64,000 nt of DNA from CANLBN01 sp965230205 (GTDB taxonomy: Bacteria > Pseudomonadota > Gammaproteobacteria > Pseudomonadales > Cellvibrionaceae), in contig OZ245996.1 of assembly GCA_965230205.1 (NCBI GenBank), positions 2,790,001-2,854,000 of the forward strand, written 5' to 3'. Made by a program: the position numbers and the translations under genes. The notes beneath the pieces are model-generated. The model had not been told where the DNA came from. It searched no databases and worked only from the letters and a program-made list of their open reading frames with translations. Of this stretch, positions 15,661 through 24,211 are shown piece after piece (positions within the stretch are counted from its first letter, which is position 1; the number at the start of each line of letters is the position of its first letter).

Positions 15661-16917
15661 GTGCTAAAAAAGCGTCTTTATTTACAAATCTGCAGCCTTT
15701 TTATCGTAAGCCTTGCCATATTTGCTGTGCTTGCCAGTATTGTCTGGGTATTCATTGGGCATGATCAGGACGATAGTGATTTATTTCTTAAAAGTGCTGC
15801 GCTATCTGAAATGCTGATCCCTCCAATTCACGATAGTCAGGACATTCAACAAGCTGCACTTGATGAGCTACATCAATCTCTTGATTTTGATGTGTCACTA
15901 TATACAAAAAATGGTGAGCTATTAGGAAATGCTGGTGTACTTGTCACGCTGCCTGCAAAAGCTCACAAGATCAAAACAAGTGCCTGGCAACAAAGTGAAG
16001 GCGGTACACGTTGGGTAACCAAGCTTAAAGATGGTCGTTATCTCGCTATTAATCTTGAGCGTATTCAGCTACCGGGTGAATCGGCAGTGTTTATTATATT
16101 TTTAGGCATAATTGCTGTCGGAGTTGCTATTATTATTTATCCTTTTATTCGCCATCTTACTGGGCGGTTAGAGCGTTTGCAGATAGGGGTTCAGAAAATT
16201 GGAATTGGTTATCTAGATACTCGGGTTGATATAGAAGGTGAAGATGAAATTGCGCAAGTCGCTAAGAGTTTTAATGATGCAGCTGAGCGCATTGAATCTT
16301 TAGTCAATGCACAACAATTATTGCTTGCTAATGCATCCCACGAACTGAGAACACCGCTCTCACGAATTCGTTTGGGGATAGAAATGCTCGAAAAGAAAAG
16401 TACTCCTACTCGTTTGCAAGCATTGCAAGTCGATATTGCAGAACTTGATATACTTATTGAAGAGTTGACTATCATGACTCGCATCGATGCAGGTGTTGGA
16501 GAGCGAGACTTCGAAGAATTCGATCTGATGGGTTTGGTGGCAGAGGAATGCTCTCGTTATGAGAATTGTGAATTTAAGGGTATTGCAGCAACTATCACCG
16601 GTGATCGACGTATGATTCAAAGAGTGCTGCGCAACCTGATTGATAATGGGTTGAAACACGGTAAGCCACCGATTAATGTTTGTGTGTATCAAGAAAATCA
16701 AAAAATAACGTTATCTGTTAGTGATGGTGGTGAAGGTATTTCGGCTATTGATAAAGATAAGTTATTTGAACCATTTCAACGAGGTAGGGGAAAACAAAAT
16801 ATTAGTGGTTCCGGCTTGGGGTTGGCTCTTGTTAAAAAAATTACTGAGGTGCATAAAGGTTCTATTAGCGTGAACAATGAACCGCAGTCAATAATATCGC
16901 TTACTTTTAATTTATAA
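15661..16917 (+). CDS. Sensor histidine kinase
   Basis: Membrane sensor kinase paired with the preceding CpxR-like regulator. Transmembrane segments lie at about 10-33 and 142-163 with a periplasmic sensor of some 110 residues between them, then HAMP (about 164-216), a HisKA domain with H227 (NASHELRTPLSRIR) and an ATPase domain (NLIDNGLKHG; GSGLGLALV). The start is GTG with AGGAG 5 bases before it. The periplasmic domain is not obviously CpxA-like, so the signal may differ from classic envelope stress. Confidence 0.9.
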   Translation: MLKKRLYLQICSLFIVSLAIFAVLASIVWVFIGHDQDDSDLFLKSAALSEMLIPPIHDSQDIQQAALDELHQSLDFDVSLYTKNGELLGNAGVLVTLPAKAHKIKTSAWQQSEGGTRWVTKLKDGRYLAINLERIQLPGESAVFIIFLGIIAVGVAIIIYPFIRHLTGRLERLQIGVQKIGIGYLDTRVDIEGEDEIAQVAKSFNDAAERIESLVNAQQLLLANASHELRTPLSRIRLGIEMLEKKSTPTRLQALQVDIAELDILIEELTIMTRIDAGVGERDFEEFDLMGLVAEECSRYENCEFKGIAATITGDRRMIQRVLRNLIDNGLKHGKPPINVCVYQENQKITLSVSDGGEGISAIDKDKLFEPFQRGRGKQNISGSGLGLALVKKITEVHKGSISVNNEPQSIISLTFNL

Positions 16918-16978
16918 AGTAACAAAAGCCTCGGTTATTTCGATAGGTTGGTTGAGATAGGTAGGCAGCATTGAAATT

Positions 16979-17290
16979 CTAAGGAAGCTTTTTGCTTGCT
17001 GCTAAAATGGCTTGTACTAATTCTTCAGGCATTGCTTCGTAATCTGATGCATTTTTACTATCAAAAGCTGCTTGACTTAATTCTACGCTTTTACGATAGT
17101 CTTCTAAATATCTCTTGCAGCCAGGGCATTCATTTAAATGTTTAAGAAAAATATTTTGTTGAACAGCCGATAGTTTATTATCTAAAAAATCTATAATAAA
17201 TTCTTCGAATTCCTGACAGTTAATGGATTGAATTGTCATATCATTCTTTAGCTCAAGTTTGTTTTTGCCATTTGCATTGTTTATCTTCAT
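16979..17290 (-). CDS. Soluble zinc-binding anti-sigma factor (ZAS/zf-HC2)
   Basis: Probable anti-sigma factor of the adjacent ECF sigma. It has the zinc pattern C...HxxxCxxC (SINCQEF, then HLNECPGC) of the ZAS domain and no membrane segment, so it acts in the cytoplasm. The family includes redox-sensing members that release sigma on oxidation or zinc loss. It starts 21 bases after the sigma stop. The ATG at 17290 gives 103 residues; the ATG at 17239 (MTIQSINC) is an alternative. Confidence 0.85.
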   Translation of the reverse strand: MKINNANGKNKLELKNDMTIQSINCQEFEEFIIDFLDNKLSAVQQNIFLKHLNECPGCKRYLEDYRKSVELSQAAFDSKNASDYEAMPEELVQAILAASKKLP

Positions 17291-17311
17291 GTTACTATTA
17301 ACAATGCTGAT

Positions 17312-17914
17312 TTAATAATATTCATTTTCCAAGTTTTTCTTCAGTGTTTGCCTGGCCCTGTGTAAACCAGTTTTTACTGCAGCAATGGAAATATTTAATA
17401 GTTCTGACGTTTCTTCAGTGCTATACCCTTCAATATCACGAAGTAACAATAAATTACGTGAGGTGGTAGGTAAAAGATCGATCTTTGATTTAACAAGCCA
17501 TTGTTTGCTTTTATCTATTGCTATGTCTTCTACTGATAGGGTGATTTCACTATCGGTTTCGATACGCTTACCATTGCTGTCAAACAAGGAAGGGTTGTCT
17601 TCAATAAGTTCTATAGGTCGACGACCATTGGTACGAAGCTTCATTAACGCTGAATTAACAGTGATTCGGTGCAACCAGCTTTTCAACGATGAACGCCCTT
17701 CAAAATTATGAATAGCTTGAAAGGCACGCATATAGGCATCCTGTACTGAGTCTTGGATATCAGCATCACTATTTAGGTAACGTTTTGCTATCGCTAGCAT
17801 ATAACCACCATATTCTCTTACTAAATACTCGAAACTATCCGTATCTCCATTTTTTAGTCGTTCAACTAATTGGATTTCGCTAGTGTCTATTTCAATTTTT
17901 TTCGATAGATCCAT
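17312..17914 (-). CDS. ECF (RpoE-type) RNA polymerase sigma factor
   Basis: Extracytoplasmic-function sigma factor of 200 residues. Region 2 lies at about 25-95 (DAYMRAFQAIHNFEGRSSLKSWLHRITVN) and region 4 at about 142-195 (LPTTSRNLLLLRDIEGYS, then the helix ISIAAVKTGLHRARQTLKK). A 30-residue linker separates them. It is encoded just before its ZAS anti-sigma. Two small envelope genes upstream in the same direction may be part of its regulon. No clear self-promoter was identified by eye. Confidence 0.9.
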   Translation of the reverse strand: MDLSKKIEIDTSEIQLVERLKNGDTDSFEYLVREYGGYMLAIAKRYLNSDADIQDSVQDAYMRAFQAIHNFEGRSSLKSWLHRITVNSALMKLRTNGRRPIELIEDNPSLFDSNGKRIETDSEITLSVEDIAIDKSKQWLVKSKIDLLPTTSRNLLLLRDIEGYSTEETSELLNISIAAVKTGLHRARQTLKKNLENEYY

Positions 17915-18045
17915 TATTCAACAGAAAGAAGCTTTTAATTGTTAGGCTGGGATTTTTCTAGATCGATACTATTTCCCATTCTATGAATATTTTAAACTAT
18001 TGTTGCAACTTAAGATATTCATAAGAGTTTCCAGTAGTTATAAAC

Positions 18046-18381
18046 CTAGTTTTTACGAGTCAACAATACAACCATTAAGACGCCAACCCCCATGACCAAA
18101 TAATAAACTTGAGCAACTCCAGTAAAGTTTAAAATAAATGGCGCTGCTATAAAAGCGACTGCAGCAAGTGAATCTAGGACAATATGCATAGGAAATGGTA
18201 AGACTTTAGCCATGCTATAAGCATAATCTGTCAGTAAGCTATAAATAATTAAGCCAATGCCAGCAACAGCTGATAACCATAGAGCTAGATCTTTGAGTCC
18301 TAAAATGATAGGTGCAATAATTAATGTAATAGCAGCAATGTAATCAAGTGCTCCGTGAATAGTAGGAGTTAAAACTTTCAT
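18046..18381 (-). CDS. Small membrane protein with duplicated helix pair (SPW-like)
   Basis: Integral membrane protein of 111 residues with four hydrophobic segments. The two halves look like a duplication: HGALDYIAAITLIIAPIILG near the start and HIVLDSLAAVAFIAAPFILN in the middle. This resembles SPW-repeat-type proteins of unknown function. It lies between the DM13 gene and the ECF sigma gene, all read leftwards, so it may be regulated with them. Confidence 0.65.
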   Translation of the reverse strand: MKVLTPTIHGALDYIAAITLIIAPIILGLKDLALWLSAVAGIGLIIYSLLTDYAYSMAKVLPFPMHIVLDSLAAVAFIAAPFILNFTGVAQVYYLVMGVGVLMVVLLTRKN

Positions 18382-18475
18382 GGAATATCCTTTGTAAATA
18401 AACTATTTGGTTAAAGTTGTCTGTAATATGTAATGAATGGCTTTCAGTTCTCAAAAGAAAGCCATATCCAATAGA

Positions 18476-18877
18476 TTATTTAAGTTCAGCAATGCCTAAA
18501 GGAACGCTAAATTTCTCACACCAAATATAAACTTCATTGTAGTTGTTAACATTGACTGACGAAGGAATTAGGTAGCGTTGCTCTCCCGTTTTAGATTTTA
18601 ATTTGGCAAGCTGTGCTTTGATATCGTATTTACCATTTTTGCCAAATCCAACTTTAGGGTCAGGTGCACCATCTAACGAAAAATCAGAAGCTAAAATAAC
18701 CATATGACCTTTGTCAGTTTTTATAACACTAACGCCTCCGGTTGTGATGTGATCACTTGCACCGGTAAATTCACCCGACAAAATGACTTCTTTCGCTGCC
18801 CCTTGCAATGAAAATACAAATAGTGGTATTGAAATTAAAATACTAAGAAAAAATTTATAGCTAGTTGAAACGTTCAT
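18476..18877 (-). CDS. Exported DM13-domain protein
   Basis: Periplasmic or surface protein with one DM13 domain, a fold proposed to serve in electron transfer through a conserved cysteine. A signal peptide spans about 1-28 of the ATG form (18877; GAGG lies before it). The domain shows GEFTGASDHITTGGVSVIK, ILASDF and the closing VYIWCEKFSVPLGIAEL with the characteristic Cys. It is the first of a leftward set with the SPW-like membrane protein, ECF sigma and anti-sigma. A role in response to redox stress is inference from the neighbours. Confidence 0.75.
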   Translation of the reverse strand: MNVSTSYKFFLSILISIPLFVFSLQGAAKEVILSGEFTGASDHITTGGVSVIKTDKGHMVILASDFSLDGAPDPKVGFGKNGKYDIKAQLAKLKSKTGEQRYLIPSSVNVNNYNEVYIWCEKFSVPLGIAELK

Positions 18878-19040
18878 CTGCAAGCCTCAATAAATAGTAA
18901 AAAGATGTTCTACAACTTAATTGTTGTTACAGCTTTGATGCTGCTTATCGATGATTGGTTACATAAAAATTGAAAAAAATATCAGTTTTTATGAAATTGT
19001 TTGGAGTGTTGAAGAGGCTTAATGGCGTATATTGTTGTTT

Positions 19041-19667
19041 TTATTCGTTTTTATCGATAAACAGTTGTGATTCAAAAAGTACTGCCGTTATCGTTCGATC
19101 GATAATAGTTTCTAATTCGTCTACTTTTTTACCTGCTCGTGCCATTGCTGCAGTACCATGAAGTATAGTGACAACAAACCTGGCGATATTTGTACTGTTT
19201 GTTTCTTTTGGAAGTCTATTCTTCGCGACTTCTTGTTGGAAGAAATCAGTTAAGTAGCGTTCGGCGAAATTACTGATCTCTGTAACTAGTTCAGCCGCCT
19301 TATCGGGAAATGCATCACCGGCAGCTTCTGAAACACAGGTGGATACATAACAGCCTTTTACACCTTGTTCATTACATTGCCCTCCAATAATAGACATCAG
19401 GTAATTTTTCAGGCGCTCTTTCAAAGGTTTGTCTTCATATAAATAGGCAATATGAGGTCTTGCGTATTTTTCAAGGTAATGATGAGTTGACTGAATAAAC
19501 AATTCTTCTTTGTTGCCAAAAGTGGCGTACATGCTGGGTTTATTGATGTTCATTGCAGCAGTTAGGTCGGTTAACGAAGCACCGATATAGCCTTTTTTCC
19601 AGAAAACATGCATTGCAGCATCTAATGCTGCCTGCCTATCAAATTCTCGTTGTCTTCCACCAGCCAT
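19041..19667 (-). CDS. TetR/AcrR family transcriptional regulator
   Basis: One-component repressor of 208 residues. The TetR helix-turn-helix lies at about 10-52 (FDRQAALDAAMHVFWKKGY, then GASLTDLTAAMNINKPSMY), and the rest is a helical ligand domain of the YxaF/LmrA-like type with EQGVKGCYVS. It faces an SDR gene across two ACCGATCGGT-type palindromes, so it most likely represses that gene and itself. The ligand is unknown. Confidence 0.9.
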   Translation of the reverse strand: MAGGRQREFDRQAALDAAMHVFWKKGYIGASLTDLTAAMNINKPSMYATFGNKEELFIQSTHHYLEKYARPHIAYLYEDKPLKERLKNYLMSIIGGQCNEQGVKGCYVSTCVSEAAGDAFPDKAAELVTEISNFAERYLTDFFQQEVAKNRLPKETNSTNIARFVVTILHGTAAMARAGKKVDELETIIDRTITAVLFESQLFIDKNE

Positions 19668-19718
19668 AGGTACCTCATATATTCCGTCAAAAATGTAAAA
19701 ACGGTATTGACTGAATTA

Positions 19719-19758
19719 TACCTATCGGTACATAATTATCAAATATACCGATCGGTAT
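19719..19758. promoter_or_regulatory. Two TetR-type operators
   Basis: ATACCGATCGGTAT at 19745-19758 is a perfect 14-bp palindrome. TACCTATCGGTA at 19719-19730 is the same core with one mismatch. The centres are 27 bp apart. They lie between the divergent TetR and SDR genes and are the natural binding sites for the encoded repressor. Confidence 0.75.
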
Positions 19759-19808
19759 GAAATTGCCTGCTACAGCGGCAAACTAATAATTAGTAGAGGA
19801 ATATTGCT

Positions 19809-20561
19809 ATGAGTTTTGAGTTAAAAAATAGAGTTGCATTAGTGACAGGAGCTAACCGTGGTATTGGAAAAGCCATTGTTGAGTCGTTTATTGCACACGG
19901 TGCCAGCAAGGTATACTTAGCGGTTCGTAATATTGATTCAACAAAGGAGCTAGTTGATCGTTATGGCGACAAAGTGGTGCCTTTATATGTGGATGTTGCA
20001 CAGGAAGAGTCTATTAAAGCGCTCGCTAAACAGGCAAACGATGTCAGTATCGTTGTCAATAATGCAGGTATTTTGGAAGTAGAAGATCCTTTAGGTGAGA
20101 ATGCGGAAAATGCATTATTAAGAGAGTTAAATGTCAATGTTATTGGCTTATTGCGTATGGCTCAAGCGTTTTACCCCGTTCTTGAAAAAAATACTGTAGA
20201 TGATGAAGGCAGCGCATTTGTTCAATTGAACTCAGTAGTGTCGATTAAAAATTTTCACGGCGTTACCACTTATTCTGCTTCTAAAGCGGCAGCATATTCG
20301 ATTACGCAAGGGCTGAGAGAGAGCTTTGAACCCCAAGGTATTCAAGTGCTTAGTGTGCACCCAGGCCCAATTGCAACCGATATGGCCGCTCAAATAGGAG
20401 TAGAGGATGGTGAGCCCGCAACAGTTGTCTCTGAGGGCATTATATCGGCATTGCAATCAGGTGATTTCCATTTGTTTCCCGATACAGTTGCTAAAGAGTT
20501 TGAGGGTGCGTATCAGTCTTATGCAAAAAGTATGATAGAAGTAGAGTTGTCTGAAGCTTAA
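19809..20561 (+). CDS. Short-chain dehydrogenase/reductase
   Basis: Classical SDR oxidoreductase of 250 residues. It has the cofactor motif TGANRGIG (13-20), NNAG (84-87), a serine near 142 and the YxxxK pair Y155/K159 (TTYSASKAA). R40 after the second strand suggests NADP(H). The substrate is unknown. It follows a good GAGG ribosome binding site and is divergent from a TetR repressor whose two probable operators lie upstream. It is followed by a strong terminator. Likely induced by a small carbonyl compound, which is inference. Confidence 0.88.
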   Translation: MSFELKNRVALVTGANRGIGKAIVESFIAHGASKVYLAVRNIDSTKELVDRYGDKVVPLYVDVAQEESIKALAKQANDVSIVVNNAGILEVEDPLGENAENALLRELNVNVIGLLRMAQAFYPVLEKNTVDDEGSAFVQLNSVVSIKNFHGVTTYSASKAAAYSITQGLRESFEPQGIQVLSVHPGPIATDMAAQIGVEDGEPATVVSEGIISALQSGDFHLFPDTVAKEFEGAYQSYAKSMIEVELSEA

Positions 20562-20580
20562 TTTTTGCCATTATATTTAG

Positions 20581-20613
20581 GTGGCTAATGATAATAAGCT
20601 TAGCCACTTTTTT
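20581..20613 (+). terminator. Rho-independent terminator of the SDR gene
   Basis: Stem GTGGCTAA (20581-20588) with TTAGCCAC (20600-20607), followed directly by six T (20608-20613). Confidence 0.85.
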
Positions 20614-20651
20614 AGGAGCCTCTGATTATCCGAGGTTAATCAGAGGTTCCT
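20614..20651. terminator. Long hairpin between convergent genes
   Basis: AGGAGCCTCTGATTA (20614-20628) pairs with 20637-20651 at 14 of 15 positions plus a G-T pair. It lies between the SDR terminator and the end of the WYL regulator. There is no T-run directly after it on either strand, so it is a stable stem, perhaps a processed 3' end. Confidence 0.55.
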
Positions 20652-20676
20652 ATACTTTATTATTAAGCATTAAACC

Positions 20677-21372
20677 CTATAAATGGTCTACGCTATATCC
20701 ATTCTGAATACAGTAATCGTATAAACGTTTGCCTTTTTCATCCTGAAACTTTTCATCAAGGATTGAAAGTTCTTTGATACGGTCTATTCTGAAGTTGCGA
20801 AAATCGCCGCGCTTTTCGCACCATGCAAGTAAGAGCCAGATAGGACTGAAAAATACAAGGCACAAAGGGCGTATTGTTCGTCTTGTTAATTCTTTTTTTT
20901 CATTCTCATAGAGGAAGTCAAGTTTATTTTTATTGCGGGTCGCCCTACGTAAACCTGTGAAATCAATATTTATTTCAATCTCTATTTTTGAGGGCCTCGA
21001 AAATAAAAATGACTGTGAGATTTCTCTCTGTATGTTTTCTGGCAGCACATTGGTTAATTTATCAATAGCCTGGCTGGCTGATTGGGCCAAGCCTTTATCA
21101 CCCCAGCTTTTTACCATTTGTACGCCAAGCATTAATGCATCAATTTCTTCTAAGCTGAACATCAACGGTTGTACTTTATGGTTTTGATTTAACATATAAC
21201 CAATGCCAGCTTCACCGGTAATGGGAATGCCAGAAGCATTGAGGTCAGCAATATCTCGATAAATGGTGCGAGGGCTAACCTCTAGTGCTTCGGCAAGTTG
21301 CTTGGCAGTAACAACTTTACGACGTGCCTTTAAGTACTCGACAAGCCGGAATAATCGATCAGCTCTGCGCAT
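20677..21372 (-). CDS. YafY-type HTH/WYL-domain regulator
   Basis: Transcriptional regulator with an N-terminal HTH_11 domain (about 5-58, ending SPRTIYRDIADLNASGIPI) and a C-terminal WYL-like effector domain (about 135-225). The typical segment RTIRPLCLVFFSPIWLLLAWCEKRGDFRNFRIDRI is present. The 231 residues match the short YafY group. It is divergent from a SnoaL-like gene across a TGACA-N6-TGTCA palindrome of the type used by this group, so it should control that gene and itself. Confidence 0.85.
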   Translation of the reverse strand: MRRADRLFRLVEYLKARRKVVTAKQLAEALEVSPRTIYRDIADLNASGIPITGEAGIGYMLNQNHKVQPLMFSLEEIDALMLGVQMVKSWGDKGLAQSASQAIDKLTNVLPENIQREISQSFLFSRPSKIEIEINIDFTGLRRATRNKNKLDFLYENEKKELTRRTIRPLCLVFFSPIWLLLAWCEKRGDFRNFRIDRIKELSILDEKFQDEKGKRLYDYCIQNGYSVDHL

Positions 21373-21418
21373 GGCTTTCGTTCTTAGTTAATGAATGGTG
21401 ATGATAGTTTACCTCAAT

Positions 21419-21444
21419 ACTACTGACAACACGCTGTCAGTAGT
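21419..21444. promoter_or_regulatory. Operator for the YafY-type regulator
   Basis: ACTACTGACA (21419-21428), spacer ACACGC, and TGTCAGTAGT (21435-21444) form a perfect 10-bp-arm inverted repeat between the regulator and the SnoaL-like gene. Confidence 0.75.
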
Positions 21445-21507
21445 GCTATGCCAATATGCGAATCCTCAGCAATCAGGCTGTGTTTCTTAACATATTGGAG
21501 ATGAAGA

Positions 21508-21885
21508 ATGACTATTAAACAAACAATTGCAAAAGAGTTAGTTGATGCATGGAATACAAAGAATGAGGCTGTTATACGTGCGCACTTGCATCATGACTTT
21601 TATTTTAAAGGCCCAATGATGGAATTAAATGGGGTTGATGGTTGTATTGCCTCGATGGATGACTGCCCATTTGAATGTACAAGTGCTAACAGTGAAATGA
21701 TTGAGCAAGACAATAAAGTGGTACATGTATTTGATTGGATAGTGACAGCACCTTTTCAGGAAACGATCCCTGCGGTAGAAGTTCTTGAGTTTGAAGGTAA
21801 TAAAGTGAAAAACTCTCGTTTATTTTTTGATACTGCTAAATTTCCAGCTGAATTTGCTGAACAAATGAAGCAGCAAGCTGCCTAG
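21508..21885 (+). CDS. SnoaL-like (NTF2-fold) protein
   Basis: Single-domain protein of 125 residues with the cone-shaped NTF2/SnoaL fold: an N-terminal helix (AKELVDAWNTKNEAVIRAHLHHDFYFKG) followed by beta strands (VVHVFDWIVTAPF; VEVLEFEGNKVKNSRLFFD). Members include hydratases and cyclases as well as non-catalytic binding proteins, so activity is unknown. A GGAG site lies before the ATG. It is paired with a divergent YafY-type regulator and closed by a strong terminator. Confidence 0.78.
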   Translation: MTIKQTIAKELVDAWNTKNEAVIRAHLHHDFYFKGPMMELNGVDGCIASMDDCPFECTSANSEMIEQDNKVVHVFDWIVTAPFQETIPAVEVLEFEGNKVKNSRLFFDTAKFPAEFAEQMKQQAA

Positions 21886-21892
21886 ATCGCGA

Positions 21893-21930
21893 AAAACCTG
21901 GCAATCATATTTTCTTGATTGCCAGGTTTT
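21893..21930. terminator. Bidirectional rho-independent terminator
   Basis: AAAACCTGGCAATCA (21893-21907) pairs perfectly with TGATTGCCAGGTTTT (21916-21930) around an 8-base loop. It has A/T tails on both sides and serves the SnoaL-like gene and the convergent sthA. Confidence 0.9.
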
Positions 21931-21951
21931 GAATAGAGTGAGTAGTTCCAG

Positions 21952-23349
21952 TTATAAATCGTAAGGGGATAGTTTATTGAGGCAGTTGAGAGCGGCAACT
22001 TTGTAAGCCTCAGCAAGAGTAGGGTAGTTAAACGCAGAATCAATAAAATATTCTAAGGTGCCGCCATGAGTAATCACTGCTTGGCCTATATGAATTAACT
22101 CGGTGGCTCCTTCACCGATAACATGAACGCCTAATAATTTCTTATCACTCACTGAAAATAACATTTTAAGCAAGCCTTGATGAAGCCCTAAAATTTGACC
22201 GCGAGCGACTTCTCTAAAACGTGCGACACCAGTCTCATAAGCAATGCCTTGTTCTCTAAGTTGTTTCTCAGTAGCGCCTACCATACTTATTTCAGGTACT
22301 GAATAAATCCCGTAGGGAAAATACTCTAACTTATTTTTGTAATCATGATTAAACATATGACAGGCAGAAAGCCGTCCTTGCACCATGGACGTTGCTGCTA
22401 GGCTTGGGAAACCGATAATATCTCCGGCGGCATAAATATGAGGAAGTTCTGTTTGAAAATTCTCATTGACTTTAATACGCCCACGCGAATCTGCACTTAA
22501 TCCAATACTATCCAAGTTCAACGTATCCGTTGCTCCAGATCGTCCCGCTGCAAACATCAACATGTCTGACTGAATTTTTTTACCACTTTTTAATGATGTA
22601 ATGACCTTTCCATTAGGTGCGGTGGTTATATCATCTACTTTTTCTTCGAGCTGCAATACCATACCCTTATCGCGCATCTGGTGTTGCAGTTCATCAGTAA
22701 TTTCATTATCCAGAAAGCCTAATACTTCGGGGCGTTCTTCAACTAAGGTGACTTTGACATCTAAGGCCGAAAATATCGTTGCATATTCAACACCAATAAC
22801 CCCTGCACCAACGACGACCATGCTTTTAGGGATAGTTTTTAAATTTAAAACCTCATCACTATCGATAATTGTTGAATGGTTAAAAGGTATATGATCTGGC
22901 CGATAGGTTTTGGTGCCTACGGCAATAAGAATGAAATCCGCTTTTAATTGACTGATATCACCATTGTCTTGGGTCACTGTTAAGGTATTTTGGTCAGAAA
23001 AGCTGGCTGAACCTGTAATCATTTCTACACCGTTCCGGCTCAGCTGGTCACAAGTGACCTCAACTTGATGATTCAATGTGACATTCACTCTGTGTAAAAC
23101 ATCATCTGGCGTGATCTGAGACCTTTCTCGGTGACTCATGCCATAGAAACCACGTTGTCGCCAGCCGCTAAGATAGAGTACAGCCTCGCGTACTGTCTTG
23201 CTGGGTATAGTACCGGTATGGACAGAGACCCCGCCGATTTTTAAATTTCTTTCGATAATTGCGGCACGCTTGCCCAATTTAGCTGCTTGAACCGCTGCTC
23301 TTTGGCCCGCAGGTCCACTACCAATAACAATTAAATCAAACTTCTTCAT
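21952..23349 (-). CDS. sthA: Soluble pyridine nucleotide transhydrogenase (Si-specific)
   Basis: FAD enzyme exchanging hydride between NADPH and NAD+, which balances the two cofactor pools. It is 465 residues long with the FAD motif GSGPAG (10-15), a second nucleotide motif VVGAGVIGVEYA, and the C-terminal dimer domain. At the place where dihydrolipoamide dehydrogenase has its redox disulfide, this protein reads GGVSVHTGTIPSK: both cysteines are replaced (S42, T47). That fits a transhydrogenase without a disulfide step; the E. coli enzyme keeps the first cysteine. It is a single gene convergent with the SnoaL-like gene. Confidence 0.88.
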   Translation of the reverse strand: MKKFDLIVIGSGPAGQRAAVQAAKLGKRAAIIERNLKIGGVSVHTGTIPSKTVREAVLYLSGWRQRGFYGMSHRERSQITPDDVLHRVNVTLNHQVEVTCDQLSRNGVEMITGSASFSDQNTLTVTQDNGDISQLKADFILIAVGTKTYRPDHIPFNHSTIIDSDEVLNLKTIPKSMVVVGAGVIGVEYATIFSALDVKVTLVEERPEVLGFLDNEITDELQHQMRDKGMVLQLEEKVDDITTAPNGKVITSLKSGKKIQSDMLMFAAGRSGATDTLNLDSIGLSADSRGRIKVNENFQTELPHIYAAGDIIGFPSLAATSMVQGRLSACHMFNHDYKNKLEYFPYGIYSVPEISMVGATEKQLREQGIAYETGVARFREVARGQILGLHQGLLKMLFSVSDKKLLGVHVIGEGATELIHIGQAVITHGGTLEYFIDSAFNYPTLAEAYKVAALNCLNKLSPYDL

Positions 23350-23713
23350 CGTGGAGATACCTATTATTATTTTTTCGATCGACTTACATAAACTAACTTA
23401 TATAGAGAAATTAGGTGTGATTATGGCAATACCTTTTTTATAATTTTCCAGAAGTATACTGCAAAATTCTAGATATAGGGCTATTTATATGGCTAATGAT
23501 TAAATAACGGGGTTTTGGGTGTTGACAAGATGAATTTATTTTATGAGGAGTATTATTATAATTCATCCTATACTGTGCCGAGAATAAACTATCTTTCCCT
23601 GTCTATTTTAAATGAAGTGAAAATATGTAGTAAATTTATTGGATAAGTACGCTCGCTTAAAAGGGATAAGTAGGTTTTAGCAAGAGATACATAAATGGCT
23701 ACATTTTTAATGC
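23350..23713. other. Intergenic region, no supported gene
   Basis: AT-rich spacer upstream of sthA and downstream of the 165-residue membrane protein gene. A TTGACA at 23522-23527 and a 38-codon frame at 23530-23646 are present on the plus strand. The frame has no recognisable family and no convincing ribosome binding site. Nothing else stands out. Confidence 0.5.
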
Positions 23714-24211
23714 TTATTGAATTTTTGATTGAGAAACTAAGGTATGGTTATCAACTATTTTTTTGGGGGTTATATTCTTGTGAAGAATTTCCTGATTCCA
23801 GTCATTTACAATTCCATCACTTAATGTGATTGTAAGTTTAAAACAATCGTTACTCTGATGCCCGTACTTCCAAATTTCATTTGTTCTTGAGTTTAATATT
23901 GTTTGATCAATACGTTCTGGAATGCCTATGGATTCAACAAGTTGGTCTGCGGTTTGCCCACGCCAAAATAGATTGTTCTCTATGTCGTAAGCTAATGACT
24001 CATTGTTATACTTTTTAATTAATCGTGCTTTATGCCTTTGAGATAATAAAAATTCACAAAAAATAATTGAAATTGTCACTAAACAGAAAAGGGCAATGGC
24101 TTGACTAAAGCTCATTGTTACAAAAATGTTTATAACTACAGAGATGAATATCCCAGAAATAATTGTAAAAATAAAATTTTTAATTTTACGTTTTTTTATA
24201 AATCTTTGCAT
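23714..24211 (-). CDS. Two-helix membrane protein with SmpA-like C-terminal motif
   Basis: Hypothetical inner-membrane protein of 165 residues. Two hydrophobic segments (about 12-31 and 34-54) are followed by a soluble part. The stretch LFWRGQTADQLVESIGIPERID, then EIWKYGHQS and DGIVNDWNQ, has the rhythm of a short SmpA/OmlA-like motif found in many proteobacterial proteins (GMT-QL--LG-P----WKY---G-V--W). Function is unknown. It is a single gene with long spacers on both sides. Confidence 0.6.
   Translation of the reverse strand: MQRFIKKRKIKNFIFTIISGIFISVVINIFVTMSFSQAIALFCLVTISIIFCEFLLSQRHKARLIKKYNNESLAYDIENNLFWRGQTADQLVESIGIPERIDQTILNSRTNEIWKYGHQSNDCFKLTITLSDGIVNDWNQEILHKNITPKKIVDNHTLVSQSKIQ

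Noticed and set aside
23530..23646. 38-codon frame after a TTGACA
   Set aside because: No family resemblance and no usable ribosome binding site; AT-rich sequence gives such frames by chance.
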